A stretch of DNA of 33,508 nt from an uncultured Christensenella sp. (GCA_910577845.1 CAJTNA010000015.1:1-33508), one strand, 5' to 3'. Shown: positions 8,061-15,429, counted from the first letter of the stretch. Notes: a model not told the origin generated them from the sequence alone. Program-made: numbers and translations.

Positions 8061-8291
8061 ATGGAAATAGGACTAATGAAAAAAGATTATAAAATTTTAA
8101 GAAAAACAGGTCGATTATGTGATGGGAACGAAAGAGGTGCAGGAACAATTTATCACGTAGTAAAAAATGGAGTTGCACTTTGTGGAACAAAACCAGGAAG
8201 ATTAAGCGATTGGAGTTTTTGGGAGGGGCAACAAGTAACTTGTGTTAGATGTTTGAAGAAATTAAAAAATACAAATAGTATAGTGAAATAA
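8061..8291 (+). CDS. Small Cys-containing protein, probable zinc ribbon, 76 aa
   Basis: It starts 9 bases after the PAPS-reductase-like gene with an aggggtg site. Cysteines lie at LC (near 20), ALCG (near 41) and a CVRC pair near the C-terminus followed by a basic LKKLK segment, which fits a small zinc-binding fold. It is the last gene of the element before the non-coding end. Function unknown. Confidence 0.6.
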   Translation: MEIGLMKKDYKILRKTGRLCDGNERGAGTIYHVVKNGVALCGTKPGRLSDWSFWEGQQVTCVRCLKKLKNTNSIVK

Positions 8292-8300
8292 AAAAGCGTA

Positions 8301-8317
8301 TGAAAATCGGGGCTAAA
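8301..8317 (+). repeat. Copy 1 of a 17-base intergenic motif
   Basis: The motif TGAAAATCGG-nnn-TAAA begins 9 bases after a stop codon. Two other copies follow stop codons at 23437 and 27555. Confidence 0.4.
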
Positions 8318-8377
8318 GTAAGCCAGCCTAGCTGTGCGGAGATATATTTTTGTATAGGTTTGAGCGACAGCGAAATT

Positions 8378-8463
8378 AGAGCAACCCCCTTGCGTAAAAA
8401 AATTCAGTATTTTTTGTTTGCGATAGCTCAAAAAAACTGGAATTTTTAGCAAGGGGTTGCTCT
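8378..8463. other. Long hairpin in the element's non-coding end (candidate origin or packaging signal)
   Basis: A 15-bp stem with one bulged C pairs 8378-8393 with 8449-8463 (agagcaaccccc-ttgc with gcaaggggttgctct). Inside it, an A-rich arm at 8396-8416 pairs imperfectly with 8429-8448, giving an almost continuous stem of about 35 bp with a loop of about 12 bases. It does not end in a T-run. Filamentous phages keep their packaging signal and replication origins as hairpins in a non-coding intergenic region, and that role is inferred here. Confidence 0.5.
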
Positions 8464-8500
8464 ATTCTCGTGTAAATCAAGCCTTATTACAAACAAATTT

Positions 8501-8522
8501 CAAAGCGGACAAGTCCGCTTTG
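8501..8522. repeat. Perfect inverted repeat 1 of 3
   Basis: Arms of 10 bp (caaagcggac and gtccgctttg) flank a 2-base centre. It is the first of three closely spaced palindromes of unrelated sequence near the element end. Confidence 0.8.
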
Positions 8523-8528
8523 TTATCT

Positions 8529-8547
8529 AATCGAACAAAGTTCGATT
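8529..8547. repeat. Perfect inverted repeat 2 of 3
   Basis: Arms of 8 bp (aatcgaac and gttcgatt) flank a 3-base centre. It starts 6 bases after the first palindrome. Confidence 0.75.
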
Positions 8548-8550
8548 TCA

Positions 8551-8584
8551 AATTAAATCGGTATACCGATTTAATTATTTTTTT
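8551..8584 (+). terminator. 26-bp perfect palindrome followed by a T-run (palindrome 3 of 3)
   Basis: Bases 8551-8576 form a perfect palindrome with 13-bp arms centred on ggta/tacc, followed by a seven-T run at 8578-8584. It could end the element's transcript before the tRNA region. The perfect symmetry without a loop also suits a protein-binding site. Confidence 0.45.
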
Positions 8585-8683
8585 ATTAAAATTAGGCTTT
8601 TATTAAATGGGTAAGTAGTGGGTATGATAAATTTTTTATTGTATAATAGCTAGATAATACAAGTGTTTTTGTTTGCAAATTTA

Positions 8684-8730
8684 GATTTGTAATCAGCAGG
8701 TTGTTGGTTCGATTCCGATCACCAGCTCCA
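8684..8730 (+). other. 3' half of tRNA-Thr(TGT): element attachment site (attR-type scar)
   Basis: The sequence reads from the anticodon loop (TTTGTAA, anticodon TGT at 8688-8690) through the 3' anticodon arm, a variable region, a T-arm with the TTCGATT loop and the acceptor strand to an encoded CCA. It matches the 3' half of a clostridial tRNA-Thr. The matching 5' half (GCTGGTG acceptor strand, D-arm) is absent: upstream bases do not pair with the acceptor strand and only partly with the anticodon stem. An element inserted at a tRNA 3' end rebuilds the full tRNA at one junction and leaves the displaced 3' end at the other. The intact gene is therefore expected left of the window, reading into the element. 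Confidence 0.8.
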
Positions 8731-8884
8731 TTATATTTACTAAGGTTGTCGTCAAGCGACACGTAGTGACATTTGACAGCAACTGATGTAAATTCAAACA
8801 GAAAGCACTTGATTTATCAAGTTTATTGCAAGAGCAATATAAAATTTTAATCATAAATTAAAATTTGCTTTCTATAGTTTATAT

Positions 8885-8969
8885 GGGCAGGTTCCCGAGT
8901 GGCCAAAGGGAACGGACTGTAAATCCGTCAGCAGCGCTTTCGGTGGTTCGAATCCACCCCTGCCCACCA
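8885..8969 (+). tRNA. tRNA-Tyr (GTA)
   Basis: An 85-base class II tRNA with a 7-bp acceptor stem (GGGCAGG with CCTGCCC), anticodon GTA in the loop ctGTAaa, a long variable arm (cagcgctttcg region), a T-loop (TTCGAAT) and an encoded CCA. It probably belonged to one transcription unit with the tRNA-Thr now disrupted by the mobile element; Thr-Tyr tRNA neighbours are common in bacteria. Confidence 0.96.
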
Positions 8970-9015
8970 ATATAAGTCTAAAACAATTATATCCGTTTTA
9001 GACTTATATTTTTAT
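8969..9015 (+). terminator. Rho-independent terminator of the tRNA unit
   Basis: A perfect 16-bp stem (8969-8984 with 8995-9010) with a 10-base loop is followed by a T-rich tract. It starts at the last base of tRNA-Tyr. Confidence 0.88.
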
Positions 9016-9058
9016 TTGGAGATACTTATTTAAATAAATTTTAATTATGGAATAAAAA

Positions 9059-9615
9059 ATGAAAAAAACTATTGAGACTGAAAGATTAGTATTACGCAAT
9101 TTCAACCTTAATGATGCCAACGACATATATGAATATTTAGCTGAGCCTATCGTTAATTGTTTTATGGATATGAAAATAAAAAGTTTGCAAGAAGCAGAGA
9201 AAGTTATTCAAGAACGCATTAAAAACGAAAAATCTGAAATTTATTTTGTAATATGTTTAAAAGACACAGGAAAAGTAATAGGTGAACTTTTCGCTTGTGC
9301 TGATGAACACGAAAAGGATACATTTAGCCCATGTTGGATGCTTAACACTGGCTACCAAAAACAGGGTTATGATTATGAATCTGTTTCGGCTTGTTTCAAT
9401 TATCTTTTTAATGAAATTTTTGCCCGTAGAATATATGTTTATACAGAAGATTATAATATTGCTTGTCAAAAACTATGCGAAAAACTTAATATGAGAAAAG
9501 AAGGACTTTTTAAGAATTCATTTCATTTGTTAATAATTTGGACGGGACTCCGAAATACGAAAACACTTATCAATATGCCATATTGAAAAAAGAGTGGTTA
9601 AGAAATTTATCCTAA
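9059..9615 (+). pseudogene. RimJ/RimL-type GNAT acetyltransferase broken by a frameshift near its C-terminus
   Basis: The N-terminal part begins TERLVLRNFNLNDA, the usual start of RimJ/RimL-like GNAT N-acetyltransferases, and runs through the acetyl-CoA-binding part to MRKEGLFK. The frame as read then ends at 9586 with an unrelated tail. The next frame from about 9516 to 9615 encodes EFISFVNN-DGTPKYENTYQYAILKKEW, the standard family C-terminus. Adding one base in aagaattc (9512-9519; family-like form aaggaattc) joins the two parts exactly. So one base has been lost, making this a recent pseudogene or a sequencing error. The start has only a weak ribosome binding site. Confidence 0.85.
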
Positions 9616-9713
9616 GTTATTATCGCTCCACCATTATATGACTGATAAGAAACATTTACTTATTTGTTATTTTTATATTGTTTGGAAGCAATCAATAATG
9701 TGTTTATATTTGC

Positions 9714-9742
9714 TTGATTAAATATTTTGTTTTTGCTATGAT
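9714..9742 (+). promoter_or_regulatory. Sigma-A-type promoter of the lipoprotein gene
   Basis: TTGATT at 9714-9719 and TATGAT at 9737-9742 are separated by 17 bases, about 40 bases before the lipoprotein start. Confidence 0.6.
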
Positions 9743-9782
9743 ATATATGTGATAAATAGTAATTTAGCGGAGAGTAGATACA

Positions 9783-10268
9783 ATGAAAAAAAATATTATA
9801 ATCGTTTTGATGTGCTCAATTGTGTGCATAACAATAGGATTAACGGGATGCGGAAATGAATTTGCAAAACAAGATTATAATGATGCTGAAAAAATAGTGC
9901 AAATTGAAGATCGTTATGCGAAAGACAATTCAGTTTTTAACCCAATAGACGGTGGATACTCTTTTATGGTTTCAAAATTCAACGGACGGCAAACGTTATG
10001 GAATAAAACACTTGAAAAGAGTGTAGAGATAGAAATACAACTTGATTTGAGTATTTCAAGTGGTAGTGCGAAAGTCGTATATATTGATTGCAACAATAAT
10101 GTAATAGTTTTAATAGAATGCTCACAAAACGATTCCAATAAGCAAAATGTAAAAAAAACCATTTCTTTAACAAGCGGATTAAACCGATTGAAATTTGTTG
10201 GATATGATTGCAAAGATATAGACTTGAAAATATTATTTGATGAGTCGAACTTTGAAATCAACAACTAA
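9783..10268 (+). CDS. Predicted lipoprotein of unknown function, 161 aa
   Basis: A Lys-rich start, a hydrophobic stretch and the lipobox LTGC ending at Cys23 mark a lipoprotein signal peptide, so the mature protein would be lipid-anchored by the Lgt/Lsp pathway on the outside of the membrane. The mature part (about 138 residues) is polar and beta-rich, with no motif I recognise. An aggag-type site (gcggagag) precedes the ATG. It is monocistronic, with its own promoter. Confidence 0.75.
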   Translation: MKKNIIIVLMCSIVCITIGLTGCGNEFAKQDYNDAEKIVQIEDRYAKDNSVFNPIDGGYSFMVSKFNGRQTLWNKTLEKSVEIEIQLDLSISSGSAKVVYIDCNNNVIVLIECSQNDSNKQNVKKTISLTSGLNRLKFVGYDCKDIDLKILFDESNFEINN

Positions 10269-10472
10269 ATTTCAATTTTTGTCAAATTGCTGATAGCCAA
10301 CTATTTTGTGGGGCATTTTTTGCACTAAGTGACTATTTTTTGCAGTTTGAGAATCTCCGTGATTCTAAATTTCAATTGGTTAATGCTACACAAAATGTTG
10401 CCTAAAATTAACGTTATATTAAGTATTGTTCTGTTTATGTTTGTTTAAAATCAAGCAACAAGGAGCTATTAA

Positions 10473-11291
10473 ATGGAAAAAAATACAGATTTACGCATAT
10501 TGGAAAAGCGTATAAAAACTTTTAAATTTCTTACAATTCTCTTTTCTATACTTACGCCTTTACCTCTACTTGGTATTGGATTAAAGTTTCCATATTCATA
10601 TTTTTTTGTTGCCTTAAGTATAATATTTTTTATAGCGGCATTAATTTTTACATTCCTTTGTAGGTATTATGTAGTTAGATTAGAAAAAAATGTAGATTAC
10701 TTGAAAGAGATAAGAGATAAAGTTGTTGCTTCAAACAAAGATTACGACAAATATCTTACTGAATTATTTTCAAATATAATTATTAAAGATTGTGATGACA
10801 ATGAAGAGTTCAAAGATTTTGACCAAGTTGCTTTTATGAATGAAGGCCTAGTATTTTCGGCACAAGGCACATTTACAATTAAAGAAGATTTCAAAGGTGT
10901 TAAAGGCAACCATCTAGCTATGCAAATTTGTGGAACTCAATTGATTTCAGTGCCTGAAAATTATAATGATGTTCTTGATTATGAAAATAATCTTTTTAAA
11001 TTAAATATTGGTTATTTTGAAGATTGTCCTCTAACAGAAGAAAACGAAACGGGCTTAGTACTTCCAGAATCGGATTTTATACAGAAAACAATAAGTTTTT
11101 CATCTGGTAATGGCTACGTATGCGACTTAGATACTTCGGAAAATGATGAAATTGACTATGGTGAGCTTGTTATTTCCGAATATACTGAAAATAGCCTTAT
11201 AGTACTTTTTAAGTGTCTTGTTAAATTTGGTGTTGCGGATGTAATTTGCGGAAGTGTAAAACTTACTCGTGAAAATAGGGTTTTTGACTAA
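10473..11291 (+). CDS. Two-helix membrane protein with a cytoplasmic C-terminal domain, 272 aa
   Basis: An aaggag site lies 7 bases before the ATG. Residues about 18-68 contain two hydrophobic helices separated by a short PYSY turn, followed by a charged coiled-coil-like stretch (70-100) and a mixed alpha/beta domain of about 170 residues. The layout resembles DUF3137-like proteins, but I see no decisive motif. Function unknown. Confidence 0.65.
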   Translation: MEKNTDLRILEKRIKTFKFLTILFSILTPLPLLGIGLKFPYSYFFVALSIIFFIAALIFTFLCRYYVVRLEKNVDYLKEIRDKVVASNKDYDKYLTELFSNIIIKDCDDNEEFKDFDQVAFMNEGLVFSAQGTFTIKEDFKGVKGNHLAMQICGTQLISVPENYNDVLDYENNLFKLNIGYFEDCPLTEENETGLVLPESDFIQKTISFSSGNGYVCDLDTSENDEIDYGELVISEYTENSLIVLFKCLVKFGVADVICGSVKLTRENRVFD

Positions 11292-11704
11292 ATTTTGCCT
11301 TATCAAAACAAAATATAATGGTTAAAAAAAATATATTTAAATCGTTTATAGTAAAGTAGTGGAAGCAAATTAATCGCAAATTGTTTAAATTGCTATATAC
11401 TTAAAATCACTAGGTCAAATAGTCTATTAGTTTTTTTGCTATTTTAGGCGAATGAATTTAATATACTTTTTTTGATATTGTGTTTACTTTTTGGGCATAT
11501 CTGTAAACTAATTTTTTGCTTTTATGCTTATCATTTATAAATTATTAATTTTTGTTGTGGTTAACTTTAACCTAATCTGAGAACTATTTTTTTGTGTAAA
11601 GAAAATTTTAATAGTTTAAAAAAGGTTGACTCTTTCATTTTAAAATTGGGATTATTAGCAATTTGTTAGTATATGGTTATTGTCAAATTTGCATTATATA
11701 ATTA
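11292..11704. other. AT-rich intergenic stretch, nothing recognised
   Basis: This gap separates the converging 10473 and 11798 genes. I see no coding frame with family-like sequence, no tRNA and no clear hairpin other than the terminator that follows. Confidence 0.6.
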
Positions 11705-11739
11705 AAAAGCCAAGAAACCTTAACGGAATCTTGGCTTTT
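11705..11739 (-). terminator. Terminator after the GPH symporter gene
   Basis: An 11-bp perfect stem (aaaagccaaga with tcttggctttt) has a 13-base loop. On the minus strand it is followed by a T-run. It would also stop plus-strand transcripts arriving from the left. Confidence 0.75.
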
Positions 11740-11797
11740 GTATTAGTTGTTGGCTAATTATTACATTATTTTAAAACTATTTAACACTATTTAATTC

Positions 11798-13324
11798 TTA
11801 GTCATCACTAAGTGGTGTTTTGTCAGATATAATAGTTGGTTTTTCAACAGTTACTATAGGCTGTTCAATTGGCTCTGTTAGGGTAAGTTCATTTTTTACT
11901 GGTTCTTCCTTTGAGATAGTTTTCATTACTTTTTTTTCATTATAAAACAATAATATAACTGCACCAAGTACGCAGAAGACAACTGCTACAATACCAACTA
12001 TGGTCATACCAAGTGTTGAAGCTGTTATATCATTACTATTGGCATTTTGTGTAGAGCCTATTATTGCAAGTGAGGTAAAGAGCAACATTGCAAGCGACTG
12101 ACCAAATTTCATTGCGAATGTGCGAGCTGCAAAAAACATACCCTCACGCTTTTCACCAGTAGTTATGCCATCTGCTTCAGCAACATCTGCTACAATTGAT
12201 TGTGGTATTATACCTAGCAATGCCATAGGAAAAGCAGCAATTATGCAAATTAAAACACCAAATACTACACCTGGAATAACACCTATTCCTAAAAGTCCAG
12301 AGTTTTCTGCTGTGCCAAGTACACCTATAAGCGTTGCTATCATATAGGCGAGTGCTAAGCCCAAGAAACCTGCAATTGTAAGCTTTTTCTTGCCAAATTT
12401 TTTAACAAGTTTAGATACTATTGGATAGAAAATCGCTGAAAGCACAGTTAGTCCGCCAAGGAAAATCATTGTGAATGATTCACTTATGTTCATTGACACT
12501 TTTACATAAAATGGCAAGCCAGTTTGGAATAGTGTTAAGCCTACCCAGTACATAATATCTGATAGAGTAAAAATGCGGAAGTCACTGTTTTTGAATGTGG
12601 AAGCAAGAGATTTGAACATATTAACATTGGATGGTTTAGCATTAACGAAGTCTTTTTCATTTAGTAAGAATGTAGGAATAAGCATACAAATAGTTGCTAT
12701 TACTGCCAAAATTATAAAACAAATACGATAACTCCAAGCAAAACCAACACTTTTCCTTAATAAACCAGCTAATACAAATGGTGTATAAGCAAGCATAGTG
12801 CCAACAAAGTAGGTTAGTGAGATTGCTGTAGAGATAAACATTCTGTTCTCTTGAGTCTGACCAAATTCAGAAATAAGTGCATTGTATGGTGTGCAGTACA
12901 TTGTCATAAACAAATAGAAAAGTACAATAAATATTGATATCCAAGCAATATTCCAGCCACTTTGAGCGGGTACTGGTGCACAGAATAGTAAAACAGTGCT
13001 TATTGCCAAAGGTATGGAAGCATATTGCATAAATGGTATGCGTCTGCCACGTTTGTTTTTACTTCTGTCCGAAAGTGAGGCTATAAGTGGGTCAGTTACT
13101 GCGTCAAATATACGGCTTAATGATGTTATTAACCCTAAAACTGTTAAAAAACCGCCTATTACAAGCCCTGGTGTTATATATTGAATAGCACCATTTTGTG
13201 CCAAATCGTTAGCAGTTGGTAGGTAAAAGGTTACTAGCCACGCACTGATAATACCACTTAGCATTGACCAGCCAAGTTGACCAACTGAAAATATCCACAT
13301 TTGTTTTTTGCTTAATTGTTTCAT
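11798..13324 (-). CDS. GPH-family (MelB-like) cation:sugar symporter, 508 aa
   Basis: This multi-helix membrane transporter has the glycoside-pentoside-hexuronide family signature SRIFDAVTDPLIASLSDRSKNKRGRRIPF at about residues 69-97, including the acidic residues that bind Na+ or H+ in MelB. About 12 membrane helices are visible, plus a polar C-terminal tail of about 50 residues. It would import a sugar or glycoside by co-transport; the substrate cannot be read from sequence. It lies 75 bases downstream of a TetR-type gene on the same strand and probably shares its promoter, so the regulator likely controls the transporter. Confidence 0.85.
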   Translation of the reverse strand: MKQLSKKQMWIFSVGQLGWSMLSGIISAWLVTFYLPTANDLAQNGAIQYITPGLVIGGFLTVLGLITSLSRIFDAVTDPLIASLSDRSKNKRGRRIPFMQYASIPLAISTVLLFCAPVPAQSGWNIAWISIFIVLFYLFMTMYCTPYNALISEFGQTQENRMFISTAISLTYFVGTMLAYTPFVLAGLLRKSVGFAWSYRICFIILAVIATICMLIPTFLLNEKDFVNAKPSNVNMFKSLASTFKNSDFRIFTLSDIMYWVGLTLFQTGLPFYVKVSMNISESFTMIFLGGLTVLSAIFYPIVSKLVKKFGKKKLTIAGFLGLALAYMIATLIGVLGTAENSGLLGIGVIPGVVFGVLICIIAAFPMALLGIIPQSIVADVAEADGITTGEKREGMFFAARTFAMKFGQSLAMLLFTSLAIIGSTQNANSNDITASTLGMTIVGIVAVVFCVLGAVILLFYNEKKVMKTISKEEPVKNELTLTEPIEQPIVTVEKPTIISDKTPLSDD

Positions 13325-13399
13325 ATTTTTTAAGCGAATTGTCCAATAAGTTCGCTATTCCCCCTTTAATTTTACTTTTAAGTTTGTGTGACAAATAAA

Positions 13400-14002
13400 T
13401 TATGCTTTTAAAGTATTTAATATTATTTCAATTAATGTTTCAATTTCCTTTTCTTTTTGATGAGAAGCGTCTTGAATGACAATATTAGGTGCAGAGAGCT
13501 TTTTGCAAAGTTCTAACATAGCGTGTGCGGTTGAATAATAGAAAATTTCCCAATTAGCTAATGTTTTAACACTGCCATCCTCAATTCCTCGAAAATACGC
13601 ATCACCAAATGCCGATTTAAAGAGTTCTAAGCCGATGGCATAGTCGTCAGCATCTGTTCTGCCCAAGCTTAACATAAACGCATCAAATCCATTAATGAAT
13701 TGGAATAATTCCCTTCGTTCTGTGAAAATTTTTAAATAGCAACCATAAAAAAGTGAAAGTGCAGTGAATCCATCAACATCTTGCGGAAAGATAAAATATT
13801 GCTCAAAAATGCTTTTTTCAAGTTTAGTCGCTACTGCACAAAGTAGTTTCTCCTTGGAAGCAAAATAACGATAAACCGTAGCTTCGCCTACAATTGCTTG
13901 TTGGGCAACTTCTCGAATAGTAACATCAGTAATTGGCTTTTCCAAAAATAAAGCAATTGCTTTGTCCAAAATAAAATTAATTTTTAACTCTTTCATACTC
14001 AT
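13400..14002 (-). CDS. TetR-family transcriptional regulator, 200 aa
   Basis: Residues about 10-55 match the TetR helix-turn-helix (TIREVAQQAIVGEATVYRYFASKEKLL). The remainder is an all-helical ligand-binding and dimer domain with no conserved family motif. The gene precedes the GPH symporter on the same strand. Two palindromes 12-48 bases before the start overlap the expected transcription start, so it is very likely a self-repressor that also controls the transporter. Confidence 0.85.
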   Translation of the reverse strand: MSMKELKINFILDKAIALFLEKPITDVTIREVAQQAIVGEATVYRYFASKEKLLCAVATKLEKSIFEQYFIFPQDVDGFTALSLFYGCYLKIFTERRELFQFINGFDAFMLSLGRTDADDYAIGLELFKSAFGDAYFRGIEDGSVKTLANWEIFYYSTAHAMLELCKKLSAPNIVIQDASHQKEKEIETLIEIILNTLKA

Positions 14003-14013
14003 AATTTTACCAT

Positions 14014-14084
14014 TGATAGTTTAACTATCATTTTGATACTACAACTATCATTTAAATAATATCATTAAAGAGCGGAATTGTCAA
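14014..14084 (-). promoter_or_regulatory. TetR gene promoter with two tandem operators
   Basis: On the minus strand TTGACA (14084-14079) and TATTAT (14061-14056) are 17 bases apart, a near-consensus promoter. Just downstream are two 17-base palindromes with 7-bp arms and a 3-base centre: tgatact-aca-actatca at 14034-14050 and tgatagt-tta-actatca at 14014-14030. The predicted transcription start near 14049 falls at the edge of the first operator, so bound repressor would block transcription. Confidence 0.75.
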
Positions 14085-14367
14085 GTGGTAAAAATTAAAA
14101 AGTTAAATAAGATATTAGAGTTAAATATTGGTATTGCAATGTTGGTTTATCCATCATTTATAACATATTATTTGAATTTGTAGCACATTTTTTGTTTTTA
14201 ATGCCTTTCTTTCTAATATAAAGATAAATTACTAAAAATTTGTATAAGACTTATTAGGTATATTTATAATTATGTATTAGTGGTTAATGATTTATTGTGT
14301 TTTATTATATTAATTATTGTTATTTTATTAAAATAATATATTAGTAATGCTACTAGTGTGTGTAACT
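14085..14367. other. AT-rich gap, nothing recognised
   Basis: It lies between the TetR promoter and the end of the nitroreductase gene. No coding frame, terminator-like hairpin or RNA is apparent. Confidence 0.5.
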
Positions 14368-14883
14368 TTAAAGATATTTAACTAATTGGTTTAATTCTTT
14401 ACGTGAATAGTGCATAGGTGATGGTTTTGACTTATCAGATGGATATCCTATTGGCAGAATTGCGACAATTTTTTCATTATCTGGTAATTCCATAGATATT
14501 TCGACTTGTTCTAAATCAAAATAACCTACCCAGCAAGAGCCAATGCCAAGTTCCCACGCTTGTAACATTAAATGTGTACATACAATGCTACAATCAATAT
14601 CACCAGTATTGTAGTTGTTTGAGAATGGATTTTTCCACATTTCCGTTTCGTCTGCAACTATCAAAAGTACAGTTGGGGCACCAAATATACATTTACATAT
14701 TGTATTGATTTGCTTTAATGCTTTTTCACTTTGCAACACATAAATTTTTTGCGGTTGCTTATTTCCTGCTGTTGGGGATAATTTTGCTACCTCTAAAATT
14801 TTATTTAACTTTTCATCCTCAATTTGTTTATTGGAGAATGAACGCACTGAATAGCGTGATTTTGCTAATTCTATGAATTCCAT
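14368..14883 (-). CDS. Nitroreductase-family FMN oxidoreductase, 171 aa
   Basis: This is a flavin-dependent NAD(P)H oxidoreductase of the nitroreductase fold. The N-terminus has the usual RYSVRSFSNKQI FMN-binding arginines and LSPTAGNKQPQ. The middle has DIDCSIVCTHLMLQAWELGIGSCWVGYFD and the end has the ILPIGYP segment, all typical. The ATG at 14883 follows aggagg by 5 bases; the GTG two codons earlier sits in that site and is rejected. It is divergent from an HxlR-type regulator with overlapping promoters. The same pairing is known for B. subtilis HypR and the nitroreductase HypO under disulfide stress, suggesting redox or electrophile detoxification. Confidence 0.88.
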   Translation of the reverse strand: MEFIELAKSRYSVRSFSNKQIEDEKLNKILEVAKLSPTAGNKQPQKIYVLQSEKALKQINTICKCIFGAPTVLLIVADETEMWKNPFSNNYNTGDIDCSIVCTHLMLQAWELGIGSCWVGYFDLEQVEISMELPDNEKIVAILPIGYPSDKSKPSPMHYSRKELNQLVKYL

Positions 14884-14902
14884 AGACACCTCCTAAAAAA
14901 TA

Positions 14903-14955
14903 TTGACAAATTTATTGCCTAATACTATAATAAAACTATACTTTCATTTTGTCAA
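14903..14955. promoter_or_regulatory. Divergent promoters with shared -10 region (hxlR-type gene and nitroreductase)
   Basis: Plus strand: TTGACA at 14903-14908 and TATAAT at 14926-14931, 17 bases apart. Minus strand: TTGACA at 14955-14950 and TATTAT at 14932-14927, also 17 apart. The two -10 boxes occupy the same bases, so only one direction can be open at a time. The inverted repeat gcactt-tt-aagtgc and paired catactt/aagtatg elements follow at about 14960-15000. Confidence 0.8.
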
Positions 14956-15010
14956 GAACGCACTTTTAAGTGCCATACTTACTATTAGGAAAGTATGTAG
15001 GAGATTTTTT

Positions 15011-15397
15011 ATGAATATTGATATTTTAAGGGCGTGCAGTTGCCCATTAAATGCTACTATTGCAGTAATAGGCGGTAAATACAAATTAGAAATAATCTAC
15101 TATCTTTTTGATAGGACTTTGCGTTATAGTGAACTTGCAAAACTTGTAAAAGCAACACCAAAAATGCTTGCGGAGCAACTAAAAGAACTTGAAAATGATG
15201 GTATAATAAATCGTGTACTTTATCCAGTTGTGCCACCAAAAACTGAATATTCCTTGACTGAACTAGGAAATAAGTTGTGCAAATCAATAATTGAGATGTA
15301 CAAGTTTGGAATTGAATTGTATAAAATCAATAAAGTACAACAACCTTGTTCCACTAACGATTTTACTAGATTAGAAAATGTTTTGGAAAAACAATAG
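15011..15397 (+). CDS. HxlR-family redox or metabolite-sensing regulator, 128 aa
   Basis: This winged-helix regulator of the HxlR/MarR-like type has a Cys near the N-terminus before Pro (ACSCPL, Cys9 and Cys11), then GGKYKLEIIYYL, TPKMLAEQLKELENDGIINRVLYPVVPPKTEYSLTELG, the full family core. The start at 15011 has a taggag site; a longer in-frame start at 14903 would overlap the promoter and is rejected. The N-terminal cysteine is the redox sensor in HypR-type members, and an adjacent divergent nitroreductase fits that model. Confidence 0.88.
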   Translation: MNIDILRACSCPLNATIAVIGGKYKLEIIYYLFDRTLRYSELAKLVKATPKMLAEQLKELENDGIINRVLYPVVPPKTEYSLTELGNKLCKSIIEMYKFGIELYKINKVQQPCSTNDFTRLENVLEKQ

Positions 15398-15429
15398 TTT
15401 ATAAAAAATGATTAATATCAACTATTTAG

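Larger units (their letters stand above)
1..8730 (+). mobile_element. Right part of an integrated inovirus-like (filamentous phage) element
   Basis: All genes from the left edge to 8291 lie on the plus strand in one tight block, many overlapping or separated by under 20 bases. The block combines a large membrane ATPase of the Zot/pI type, a DUF4373/DnaD-like replication protein, a surface protein with a C-terminal membrane anchor, small unknown proteins and phage-type DNA modification genes. It ends in a hairpin-rich non-coding stretch and a 3' fragment of tRNA-Thr, the expected scar of insertion at a tRNA 3' end. The left end is outside the window, and no integrase or recognisable major coat protein is present here. 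The alternative is an integrative plasmid or satellite that carries a Zot-like ATPase. Confidence 0.68.

Noticed and set aside
8642..8647. TATAAT as a promoter replacing that of the disrupted tRNA unit
   Set aside because: No matching -35 box lies at a suitable distance, so it is too weak to call.
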